Below, piece by piece: positions 22,647 through 33,600 of a stretch of 64,000 bases of DNA. The translations under genes were made by a program, and so were the position numbers. Under the pieces are notes generated by a model. That model was given only the letters and a program-made list of their open reading frames with translations, searched no databases and was not told the DNA's origin. Location: positions 1,860,390 through 1,924,389 of the forward strand of contig NW_023503409.1 in NCBI RefSeq assembly GCF_014529535.1, in the 5' to 3' direction. Within the stretch, counting starts at the first letter, position 1. Each line of letters opens with the position of its first letter. This DNA is from Bradysia coprophila. Taxonomy: Eukaryota; Arthropoda; Insecta; Diptera; Sciaridae.

Positions 22647-23609
22647 CTCAATCGTTTCCTCTTTTCGGTAACATCACTGGCACTGCCATATTTACTTTTG
22701 TTCATATTTTGTGGAAACTCATCAACAGCTTCCCTGGCCTCTTGAATTGTATCGACATCCTCACCAACCTAAACCGAACAACGTTACTATCAATGAAACA
22801 ATCCATCGAAATTAACCGTTTAAATTTCGTTACGTACAATGAAACTTGGTTTCAAATCACTGGTATCCTCAACTTTTACTTCATTGATCTCTGCCATTGT
22901 ACTATCGTGTACAATGTCTTTGGTATCCACTATATTAGTAGTTTCGGTAGGGCGATCAGCGTCAGAAACTGATAATGGATTATCTGAAACAATAAAGTAT
23001 AATGCGCATTATTAAGTCGTATGATTTAACAATGTCGGAGTAATGTCATCAAAGTTGATTATGTGATTACAATGAGACGTGCATTATGTGATTGTGATTG
23101 TGTGCATTAGGTTATTGGTTCTTTACACTTAGCTACACAAACCATTCGATTGGTTGATAAGAAATCGTTATGGAATGCAGAAAGTGTATAAACCTCTGAA
23201 CTAGAATATAATACTCAAAACAGTTGCCACATTCCATTTACCGAGTGCAATTCTGTCCCTAACAAAACTACGAACCACCAAACATCAACTAAAACTCTAT
23301 TTACATGTTGATCTCTTTGACCCAAGTATGTACAGAATTACGAGTGATTTTATTACATTATAATTCCACCACACGTCATCAACATTTTGCTGATTTTGCT
23401 GTTAGTAAGTAATGTGCAAGTTTTACTAAGATACTTTTAGTAAATAACATACTTGCTTCTATGTGATTGTTGCCGGTGGAATCAACCGATATAAGGTATC
23501 GCCGGAAAGCCTCACTTATAGCCACAACTATTGTTATCAGAGCGATCATAAAAAGTAACATTAGATCATAGTTTGCGTTTGTGGCAAGTGGTATTTCAGC
23601 AGCATACAA
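22647..23609 (-). CDS. ACC: Alternative N-terminal exons of ACC encoding a membrane anchor
   Basis: Exons, all complement: 23609-23453, 22983-22838, 22768-22647. Splice signals and phases join them to each other and to ACC exon 18936-18711. The first exon starts MYAAEIPLATNANYDL and continues into LMLLFMIALITIVVAI, then SEAFRRYL, a clear membrane-spanning helix at about residues 16-35 followed by positive charge. The second exon is acidic and Ser/Thr-rich. The third ends MNKSKYGSASDVTEKRKRLR and reads directly into the shared [10 protein letters not shown]. The resulting isoform is 2396 residues against 2316. By analogy with vertebrate ACC2 (ACACB), an N-terminal helix would tether the enzyme to a membrane and place malonyl-CoA near its target. 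That role is inference; the splice continuity is seen directly. Confidence 0.8.
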
Positions 23610-26600
23610 GATTCATCGAGCTGAAAATTACTTCGCATAAATAAAATTTCCTAAATAAGGTCGACGATGTGATTAACATGCAAAATCAGACATCGTGAGG
23701 AATGAGTAGCGATGCTTTTAGTTGAAGAAACAGCTTGCACAATGTGAAGTAAAAGTAAAAGTGAGAAAACGTATTTCTGAGAAAGAAGTTCTTTCAACTG
23801 AATAGAAACAGTTGAGCGAGAATTTAATAAGAAACCATGGTAGGTCTTCCAAACATACAAATACTTTGAAAACTTTATGAAGTACTCTACTATACATCAT
23901 ACACATCGTGAACTCAACGTACACCTCGGTAATCAATTAATAAATGTAAAAAGTAAGCAAAATAACTAAAGTGTTTCCGGTCAGACTTTAAAAGAAAAAG
24001 GTAAAACCGGGCAGGGTAACACATGAATTATTTAAATTTCAAATATTTTTGAGAGAATATCGGAATATTGGATTCGAGTTAACGAAACGAATAAAAATCA
24101 GAAATGAGCAGGGAATATTTTATACTCAATTCGGATTATAAACTCTGCTATCCACATGTCTGGTAAAAGCGTAGGCTTCACAAACATTTTGATGTACCCT
24201 AGCGAAAAGAGTGTGTACTTTATGAATAACCCCCTAACAAAACTTGAAACATCTTATCTGCATGTCCACTTCTCTTATCATAGAGTAAGGAAATATCTTT
24301 CAGTTGAAAAAAATTCTCAATCAACAAAATCAATCTAAATGAATTTTCACTCATCAAATTGTTTTATAAGTGGTCAGACCATTCATGTATAAAATTGTAA
24401 ATTATATAAAGAAAAGGTTACAATGTCAGAAACGTTGACATAATTTCTGATTATTCGCCATTAGTTTACATAATAACATGCAAATAAATGCTGCTCAAAT
24501 TGACTACGCATACGTGTGTTTATACATTTCAGGGAGATCAGATCATAAAATGAAACCCAAGCAAAACGAAAATTACTTATCACGAATTACAACAACTTGG
24601 TCAGGTCATATCAGTGTTAGGTTGAGAATTTAATTTTTCGTTTTTTTGACTTTGATTTTATTTGCTTTACAGCTGTACGATTAGGTACAAGTAGTAACCT
24701 TTTGTGTAAGATTGATATAACCAATGCGTAGAGAAGCATTTGTAATTACTGCTACAATGCTTGAAGAAAAGGGAAAGGAAGAAATTAAGATGGTCCCATT
24801 TAGGGCCTATTTTTGGGAATTTGAATTTTAAAAACTCCGAATCATTCTGGAAAAGATCCGGAAAAAACAATTCGGAGTTTTCGGAGCTTCTTCAAAAAAT
24901 GTCACGTTCCTGGTTTGGCTTTTCTTTTATTTTGTGGAAAATATCTGATTGAATCTGTCTTCTAGCACAATTGTTGAAAAGATAGCAGTTCTCTAGCACC
25001 GACACAAATCAATTATGTCAAACAAAAGAAATTACCTCAATTTTACATACAAACAGGACCTTTAATTGATTTTTGTGTTACTAGAGAGCTGCTAGAGATG
25101 TAGATGTTGCTTCGTTCAAACCGGAGAACATATAACTTGATTTATATCAATTTTAATAATTTTAATAATTCATAGCAAGACTTTTTAGTTACATTGTAAA
25201 ATATTTCTTCGGATCAATGCACAAGATGCACATCATTTCAAATTGAATACACGCACTCGCGAGATAACAGAATTCAAATGGCAACAAATAATATGAAAAA
25301 GGCATAGGCAAATGGAACACTAGAAAATAAGTTTCAAATCGTTAATCGTCTAAGCTTGAGAACAAAAAAATTGAATTTGCAAAAACATCCTGTTATCAAT
25401 AATCTCGTTTTATCAATTTTTTTAGCCATTTTAAAATATCAATTTTACTCGATTATGCAATGGGTCATACGAGTTAATGTGTATCGAAGAAAATTTATTT
25501 TGTTGAAATTATTAAATGGAAAATGTGTAATACACATTGTGCATCCTCCATTGGAGGATTGCTCCAAACGTCTTTGCATTATAAGAATGGTATAAACGAG
25601 AGATTCACAAAATTTCAACCTTGTAAATGACCTTTGCGGATGAAAACATGTGGTCAACATGGTATTGTTATTGTTGAATCCATGTTCAGAGATCATGCTC
25701 AAATTATCGGAGCATTTTTTTATATGTGTGTATATTTTACTTGCCTTCCGTCTCCGTATTAATTAGTAAAGATATGCACTTTCTCAACATTAATTCTGAA
25801 GTAACTCAGAATAATTGACAATTATTCTATCGCGAACTATATATATACGAACTAAACTTAATATTATCGCGCAAAAGTTGTCTTCACAGAAGAATGAATT
25901 TTTATTTTATTGTAATTAATTAGAGCAAAAGTCCACACGTTTAATCGACCCAATTCGAGTAAAAGAAACAGAAAAATTTCCCTTCTTTTACTGGCACATT
26001 TTGCATTATTTCGAAATTTACCAATAACCCCAAGTAGCCTTTATAAATAATAAAAATTTATTTTATTAAATTTATTCAATTGATTTATAATATGAGTTTA
26101 TTCTAAGCAACACTTCAAATGTTCGCGCCGGTTCGACCGCTATCACTAAACTGAATTAAAATACCGAAGTTTGTAAATGAAACCACACATCATCGGTGTG
26201 TGTTTTTTGTTTATTATAACGACAATCATGCAATTTATTTCTCCTCCACAAAATGACCACAATCATAGAATTTATAAATTCGAATTGTAAGTATATTAGG
26301 ACTTGTGTCTATATATGCATTGGATGTGTCGGTGTCTTCTTCATTCGTTTACAAGTTCAATGAAATGATATCAAAGAAAAGAAAAAAAATTGGATAGGAA
26401 ATGAAATTAAAAATATAAATTCCACGATTCTGTGTTAACCGGTGTGTGTTGGTTGATATTTTGGTTATTGCCTACAAAACACTCGGCTTTGAAAATTTGC
26501 AAATTGATTCGACGAATTGATTGTTACATCGCCTTAGACATAATTATTTTATCTTAAATATCTGAATCACATGTTTTTTTAATTGAATATCAAATAATTT

Positions 26601-27410
26601 CTATAACAGTGGAGAGTGCGACGGAATTGGAAAACATAAACACAACTCATTATGTCATGGAACACAAATGAATCTATGAATCTATGTACAGAACTATTTG
26701 TTACATTTTGTCTACTCTTTACTTCATAATTTAATACCTAAATTGGCACACTTATCATTCGGTTCCACCAAAATTTAGAATTAATTTTCTTCTGATAGAT
26801 TACACGACGCTACCGCGTTGCTTATCGACCGCGAACTAAATATCTAAACGTCAAACACACGGAGCGTGTAATATACATACGAGATATATGTATCTTCTAC
26901 TATAAATTCGCATACAATTACACAATTTCCCATACACCGACATCATCATCTGATAGATGGTGATGGTGCGAGCAATTTTGTCCAATAGGAGAGAACGCTT
27001 TTTATTTCTGAAGAATAAGTATCAAGGTCATTGTTATTTTGTTGTTTAGAAAATGCTTCATTTTGATAGAATGTTTGTGAGGCAGATCATGCCTTTTACA
27101 TGTGTGAAAACATTCGTGCAGGCGGTAGTAAAGAAACAGTTTGGCTTTTTCTTATTTGGTAAGTCATGACAATATAGCAGACGCGCGTAATTCGTGATTA
27201 ATGAATGACTATCTACTACATTATGAATGCGAGTTGTAGATTGTCCATTCCATTGTTAAGAGAGGTCAAATTTACGAAGGATTTACTTCAGTTAGGACAG
27301 CTTTGTAAAAACAGATTTGTTCCGATATAAGTTTGGACATACATTGTATACCTAAAGTGGCTAATTACTAAAACGTGCGGTCTAAACTGAAACTCCACAA
27401 TCCACAAACT
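23610..27410. other. Long A+T-rich intergenic region, no gene seen
   Basis: About 3.8 kb upstream of ACC without convincing coding frames. It should contain the promoter and any 5' UTR exons of the anchored ACC isoform. Short self-complementary stretches occur (for example around 24790-24895, where AACTCCGAAT and ATTCGGAGTT flank a 30-base spacer). Nothing else is supported. Confidence 0.4.
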
Positions 27411-27537
27411 GCAACGCACTTCAAGCATGAGTGGTACTCTAAATAGGGTACTGAAACTGAAACAGGAAAGTGTATCGAACAATTAGTACTCTATTTGGCA
27501 GTTGTCATTAATAGCACTTTTGCTTGAAGTGCGTTGC
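27411..27537. repeat. MITE with 17-bp perfect terminal inverted repeats, copy 1
   Basis: The left terminus GCAACGCACTTCAAGCA (27411-27427) and right terminus TGCTTGAAGTGCGTTGC (27521-27537) are exact complements. The interior includes AGTGGTACTCTAAATAGGGT, ACTGAAACAGGA and TTTGGCAGTTGTCA. A related copy at 30324-30488 has the same internal blocks. It lies just past the end of the KEN-box gene. Confidence 0.75.
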
Positions 27538-27560
27538 AAATAGTAAAATTAAAGAAACAT

Positions 27561-27566
27561 TTTATT
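27561..27566 (-). promoter_or_regulatory. Poly(A) signal for the KEN-box gene
   Basis: AATAAA on the minus strand, about 30 bases after the stop codon at 27595. Confidence 0.45.
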
Positions 27567-27594
27567 TATGAATTTTGCGGAATCTTGATGATTA

Positions 27595-28068
27595 TTACAA
27601 CCTTATTGATCTTTGGTCTCGGTATATCTTCATTTCGTTCACAATAGCCTTTTGTTCCTGTTTGAATTCCTTGCTTGTTCTATCCAAAAAATTTAGTACA
27701 ATGAATTCGTTGTAATCGACTCGTTGTTGTAAATTGATAATGTCGCTCAAAATAATGGAAATTTTTTGTAAATGGGTCATAGCCAACTTCACTGCCCTAT
27801 TTAGCACTTGAATTGGTACAAATAACTTGTAGTTATTGATAGTACTTTCCCATGTATCGTGAAATTTTTGAAAAAATGCATCGATTTCTACAAGTACTAA
27901 TCGATCGTCCAACGAAATAACGTATGTAACTTCATAATCAGCAAGTTCTTTATTAAATTTCGTTCTCAATTTTTCTCGCTTGTTGTGCCATGCCTCGGAC
28001 AGTTCGAGAAGTGATCGAGTTGGATTACTGGATCTGGAAAACGGCGGAACGTTTTCTTTATTTGCCAT
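27595..28068 (-). CDS. Small helical protein with N-terminal KEN box, unrecognised
   Basis: This is a 157-residue protein in a single exon. It begins MANKENVPPFSRSSNPTRSL. The KENxPP arrangement matches the KEN-box degron read by the anaphase-promoting complex with Cdh1, so the protein may be destroyed at mitotic exit. After about residue 20 it is almost entirely helix-forming (SEAWHNKREKLRTKFNKEL, LQKISIILSDIINLQQRV, FKQEQKAIVNEMKIYRDQR), which suggests a coiled coil. Size and pattern recall small mitotic-complex subunits such as those of augmin or the kinetochore, but I do not recognise a specific family. The stop is followed by a poly(A) signal, and codon use looks like the neighbouring genes. 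It lies 0.7 kb downstream of the C3orf38-type gene on the same strand. Confidence 0.6.
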   Translation of the reverse strand: MANKENVPPFSRSSNPTRSLLELSEAWHNKREKLRTKFNKELADYEVTYVISLDDRLVLVEIDAFFQKFHDTWESTINNYKLFVPIQVLNRAVKLAMTHLQKISIILSDIINLQQRVDYNEFIVLNFLDRTSKEFKQEQKAIVNEMKIYRDQRSIRL

Positions 28069-28698
28069 TGTTTTGTTTCTTTAGGTTCTTAATTTCACCA
28101 CTTAAAATTTTGACCAAATTGTATCACAAGGAATTTAGAAGATCTGTGCAAATGAACGTCCCTGTCTTGAAATGTAATTTAGATTTACAATCAATTTGTA
28201 TTTTGTATATTATTGTGGGTTACTAGGATTTCATACGAATAACATGCTCAATGGTCACTATAAGACAAGTCATGTAGCATCTTACTCCAGTCTACACTTG
28301 AAGAACCATAGAAATCCAAACATTTTCTCAAAATTCTGCATAATCGTAGATAATCCAAACTCAATGATCTTCGATTTACACTAACCTATGGGACACAGGG
28401 AGGATGCACAATAAAAGATGGAAACAATTCTGTTCATAGACAGTCAGTGCAAAAGCCATACATCCATGGTTCGAAGTCCGTGATACGGCGAGCCGTAATT
28501 CATTTAAAGTAGATACGAAAAACGAAGTTGAAATCACTTTTTGTCAATTCATAAAGAGCGTCACTTTGGGCTGGTTGGCTAAGTACTTCTAGTCATTCTT
28601 CCAACGAAATCTAGGAAACGTATTCCATCTATTTGAACATGCTGATGTGCCTTAAAATGTAAAACGAACCATGACTTAACAAAACGGACTCTTCAATT
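28069..28698. other. Intergenic, no gene seen
   Basis: Spacer between the KEN-box gene start and the end of the C3orf38-type gene. Only short, A+T-biased open stretches are present. The promoter of the KEN-box gene should lie near 28070-28200. Confidence 0.4.
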
Positions 28699-28704
28699 TT
28701 TATT
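28699..28704 (-). promoter_or_regulatory. Poly(A) signal for the C3orf38-type gene
   Basis: AATAAA on the minus strand about 70 bases beyond the stop codon at 28776-28778. Confidence 0.4.
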
Positions 28705-28775
28705 GGAAATACTCAAACTTCAGACAACGATAAACGAGACTTAGACGAAGCACAAAAACAACTCCAGCTGCTTTT

Positions 28776-29743
28776 TCATAAGTCCATATTGGTTGGTGGT
28801 GGTAGTGCCATCATCGTTTCTAAATACGAACATTCCTCAAGTCGTGGAGCCTCTCTCGGACTGGACGAATTTAATCGCATTCGCAGGTGCTTGATCTTCC
28901 AATTGCCGTCAGCGTATCTGATTAACGAAAATATTACACCGGTGTTCACAAACCTAACGCATGCAGTACTTACGGATCTCTCAGCAATCCAAACATACAC
29001 TCGAAAACACCAATAAACACTCCCGGTGAGTGTAGGGTACCGCAACACAGTACCATAACCAAACCATGAACATTTATACGGCCCTGAATTCCATCATGAC
29101 AATCGTTCGGATTGAATAACAAATTGTCTTGACTGTGCAAACTTTGCATTAGTTCAAGAAGTGACTGTGATCCGGAACCTTGCTCCTGTCGCACCAATTG
29201 ACCTGATGCAATCATTTCAATCGAATATTCTGCGTCGGCCCAAAAATCTACAATTTTCAATTGACTTTCGTTGCACATTTTGAAGAACCAAGTGGAAAAC
29301 TGGCGCGACATTTGATGAATGGGAAATTGATCTTCCTTAGCTGCTTGATGAACGGACTGATCTGTACACTCCGATTTCTGACTAGATTGGTCGCTGAATT
29401 TGTGGTTCCAAAATTCGAACAATCTTTCTAGCAGAATAGGTTTGCTGAAATCGGCTGTTACTGACACATGACGGGCATTTAGGTATTGAAAAATTAGAAC
29501 TTTCGTGATCAGTTTTCGGTTCATTATGCTTGATATGCTCGGTGAATGTTGTATCATAATCGATATTGCATCTGGAATGAATCATTGTCTTACATGATTT
29601 GAAGACAGATAGTGACAAAACAAACCTTCTATGTCCGTTGGCTGGAGCATATTTTTCGTTACCACTTTTGCTGTGCTAAATATCAAATCGTCATCTTTAT
29701 GGTAGTCAAAGAAATCTTTAAGGCCAGCACGGTGAGCGTTCAT
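28776..29743 (-). CDS. C3orf38-type protein (DUF4518, NTF2-like fold)
   Basis: Three exons, complement 29743-29626, 29571-28974 and 28917-28776, join in phase to 285 residues. The N-terminus reads MNAHRAGLKDFFDYHKDDDL. The C-terminal half has FSTWFFKMCNES, DFWADAEYSI, HGLVMVLCCGTLHSPGVFI, GVFECMFGLLRDPYADGNWK and IKHLRMRL. This is the same order as in vertebrate C3orf38 (HGLVMV..GT, GIFEQIFGLIR, NTWKIKF), a family with a predicted NTF2-like domain and little known biochemistry. The usual length is about 330, so the N-terminal part is shortened. A tiny upstream reading frame (ATG at 29751-29749) ends in a TGA overlapping this start codon. The gene is divergent from Eps-15, whose start lies about 950 bases away. 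Confidence 0.75.
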
Positions 29744-30690
29744 GATGACATACTTTGATCATTGGTTATATATGTTTCGCTATCGTTGATACGACAAAAT
29801 ATCAGTCAAGATTTTAAAATGTTTTTTGCCAAAAACTTAGATTTTCGTGGAAAAATATATTTCTTAAAGTTTTGGTTGTAAACAAACTCGAAATGACAAC
29901 AATCCTCTGACACTCACACACTATCGCGTTACTGACATAACCAAAATTATTTCAGTTGCCATCACTGCAACAACATCGATTCCATCCATATAAATATTTC
30001 GGACGAACCGCCAAAGTTTAAAACATTTTTTTAATGTTGCTTGTTGATCTCCAAGATAAGTAATATCTTAATATAATTAAGTATACTCAGATAGAAACTG
30101 ATAGTGATCATCAGTTATCGACAACGTCGAAGAAAATGTGCAATTACCTTGTGTTCTCTTATAACGGCAAATGTATGTTCAATAAATTGAAGTAAAAGAT
30201 TTAAAAGAATATGAGACACTGAAAAGTCTACTTCTTCTTCTTCCGTGACGAATCTAAAAAAAACTAGCAGATTTAATTGAATCATTAGAGTCGTGTTGAT
30301 CAATATTCGTTGTATCGATAGTACTTAACCACTTCAATCATAAGTGGTACACTAAATAGAGTACTGAAACAGGACAGTATATATCAAACAAATTTTGGTA
30401 CTTTAAAAAAATCTGTAAACATTTTTCATACAAAACAATACTTTTGGCAGCTGTCACCCGAAGCAATTTTGCTTGAAGTGCGTTGTTATATACAAGAAAT
30501 CGTTGTGAAATTCTGTAAGGTAATTCAACCAAAAATAATTATGTACAATTGCGTAACAATAGTGTCTGCAATAACTCACAGTTCAAAGAGTCGTTTTTCG
30601 CGCTCGACCGCTCGATTGATTTAACAGAGAAAACCGAGGTCGATCCACATAGGATATCAGTTCTATGATTTTTAAAAAGAGAGAAAAAAA
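29744..30690. promoter_or_regulatory. Divergent intergenic region between the C3orf38-type gene and Eps-15
   Basis: About 950 bases shared by two outward-facing genes, so it should contain both promoters and 5' UTRs. A degraded MITE copy (30324-30488) occupies the middle. No clear TATA box or coding sequence is visible. Confidence 0.4.
30324..30488. repeat. MITE, copy 2 (decayed left terminus)
   Basis: It shares internal blocks AAGTGGTAC, TAAATAGAGTACTGAAACAG and TTTGGCAGCTGTCA with the element at 27411-27537. The right terminus TTGCTTGAAGTGCGTTG is intact. The left terminus has decayed to CCACTTCAATCAT. It is longer by about 35 bases because of an A+T-rich insertion. Confidence 0.6.
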
Positions 30691-33600
30691 ATGGCGAACT
30701 TACCCAGTCCAACAGAGGTAAATATTTATTTTGAGTTTTTCTTTTTATCAGACAACGAATTAGCTTTATGGCTACCGTTTTCGCTTCGTAAACATTTTTG
30801 TGATAAAAAGCATTTGAAGTTTGATTGTTGATCAACAGAAATTCGAAATAATTTGATGAAAACAAAATCGTCGATACTAATTCTTCACTTCTGACAGACA
30901 ACTTACGGGTGTAGTCAAGATAGCGATTTTTTTTTTGTTTTGGTCAAATTGATTGTATTGTGTACGATAAAGTGTTACTCATAAAATGATTCTTCCTGGT
31001 TAATTTGGTTAATCTTAACAAAATAAAAAATCGAAATGCGCAATGACTGGATAAGTGATGTATAAATGGGAGCGTTGAAAAGAAGTGTTGTTGTTATGGG
31101 TGTTATGCACTGTGATGAATGACTTTTACATTTCAGGTATCTGGAAAATACAATGCCATATTCGAAGCTTATCTTCAAAAAATGGACCCCAAGTCATCGG
31201 GTGTCATTGAAGCTATGGCTGCTGCAACCTTTCTGAAAAAGTCTGGTTTGTCGGATGTCGTCCTCAGCCGGGTAAGTTTTTAGATTAAAATGTTCGTTTC
31301 GTATGAAGTAATTCGTTTGTGTCACTTCTCAGATATGGGATTTATCCGATCCAGCCGGGTAAGTTGTTCACACCTGTACTATATTGTCAATTATGTTGCT
31401 AATTGTCAACATTTTCGTAGACGAGGTTTTTTGGACAAAAAAGGATTTTTCGTTGCACTGAAATTAGTGGCATTAGCCCAAGCAGGACATGACATAAGTT
31501 TAAGAAATATTTTCTTGGAAACGCCAAATCCCCCGAAAGTGGTAAGTGGTCAATAATATTGTTGTTGATGTAAACTAATGTGCTTGGAGTGGTCTTCGGC
31601 TATAATCGATTCTACTTCCATAGGGAGAAATACCAAAGCTTCAGCCACCAAAAATTCAAACAGTTATGCCCCAAGGAGGTGATTGGTCAATCAAACCAGC
31701 GGATCGTCAAAAATACGAGCAGCTGTTTGTTTCACTGCAACCAGTTGAAGGATTATTGCCGGGCAATAAAGTTCGTGGTGTTCTAATGGACTCGAAATTG
31801 CCATTGGAAACGCTTAGCCGCATTTGGGACTTGAGTGAGTAGTGTCATCAATGAGTCTTTCGTTCACAATAATTTCCACATCTTCCTTAAACAGGCGATC
31901 AAGACAAAGACGGTAGCTTAGATAAAGTCGAATTCATTGTAGTGAGTTGACAAATTAATGTGTTGCAAGGACACGACAAGAGATTACAAAATTCTTTCGT
32001 TTTTGTTTAGGCAATGCATTTGGTATATCAAGCACTAGACAAGAAAGCAGTGCCATCTACACTGCCAAATGAACTGCAACGCTCGAACCTGGAACCGCAG
32101 AGACCAGGCAATGACGACGGTAGTTTTGTTGCTAATTTTCCGTCAAACATTGCACCTCCGCCAGTTCCACCACTACCAGCTTCTATTCCAAAAATGGCCC
32201 GCATTCCACCAACTGTACCAAACGTTGCGCCGTTAATTTCAACTGAGATTGACTTACTAACGACATCACCGCCGGCTGTAGATTGGGTAGTTTCTACAGC
32301 CGATCAGCAACGGTTCGGTCAAATGTTCAAAAATTGTGATCTGGATCACGACGGTTTGGTATCGGGTATAGAAGTCAAAGATGTCTTTCTTCAATCGGGC
32401 ATTCCCCAACTTTGTTTGGCGAAAATTTGGGCATTGTGTGACTGCAGCCAATCGGGTAAATTGACCAGCGAACAATTTGCATTGGCTATGTGGATGGTCG
32501 ATCGTAAACGCAATGGCATGGAACCACCAGACTGTTTGGCGCCGAACATGATACCGCCTAGTCAACGTACAGGAACTGTCGATTTGATGGGAGGCATTGT
32601 CGGTATGGATAATAATTTGTTGATGCAAACGGAACCGCCACCGCCGACATATTCGAATCCGGAATTGGAAATGATTTCAAAAGAAATCGAAGAATTGTCC
32701 AGAGATCGACGTCTACTCGAAACGGATGTTGCGCAAAAAGAAGCCGATATTCGCATTAAAAGTGGAGAAGTTCGTAGTCTTCAGGTTGGTTCGCATATTT
32801 CAGTTAAAATTTTGTGAAATTGTTGAAATGTGAATGTTTAACAGAGTGAACTCGACACATTGGCTGCTACCCTTAAACAGCTAGAGACCCAAAAGGGAGA
32901 GGCACAAAAACGGCTTGATGACTTGAAAGCACAGGTAAGAGAATCGTTTTCGATAAAAAATTGATTTTGTGATTAATTTGGTCAGTGAAATGACAACTTT
33001 TTCGATTTCGCAACGCGTAAAATTTCCGTAGGATCAGAGAGTGAGAGTGAATTAGAAATTGGTTTTAACCTTTTAGAAACAGTCTGTTCTAATTAACTCC
33101 TAGTGATGGATAATAATAATCATCTTACTTGATTCGGTGCAACATTCATTTTACTATCTAAAAAGGCGGTAAACGGTGACGGTCGTTGTTTTAATCGTTG
33201 CAGTCGATAAAAAATGCGTAGCCGTTTCTGTAAGGTTAAAAAACCAAAGAAAAGTTCTAGGTTCTTGTGTTGGTTTTATCTGTGGAGTATTGACTCATAC
33301 CGATTAATGGAAAATTTATTGCGAAGTTGAAACTATCGAAGAACATTCGGGTCATAGGTTGAATTTAAAGTGTCTGGTTTGGGATAAGTTTGTTATGAAA
33401 TCGTTCTAATTAGCAATCCTGTCAGTAGGTAATAATTCGACGTAAATTTGAAGGAAAACATTTGAAGATGAATTTGAGCAATTGAGAGACGAAATATTTG
33501 TGGATTTTCTGTAACCTTCCATTATTAATTGTCTTAAAAATTTATTTTAATTTTAACATCTCTTTTGTAAATATTATTTTTGTAAATTCTCCTTTTTTAC

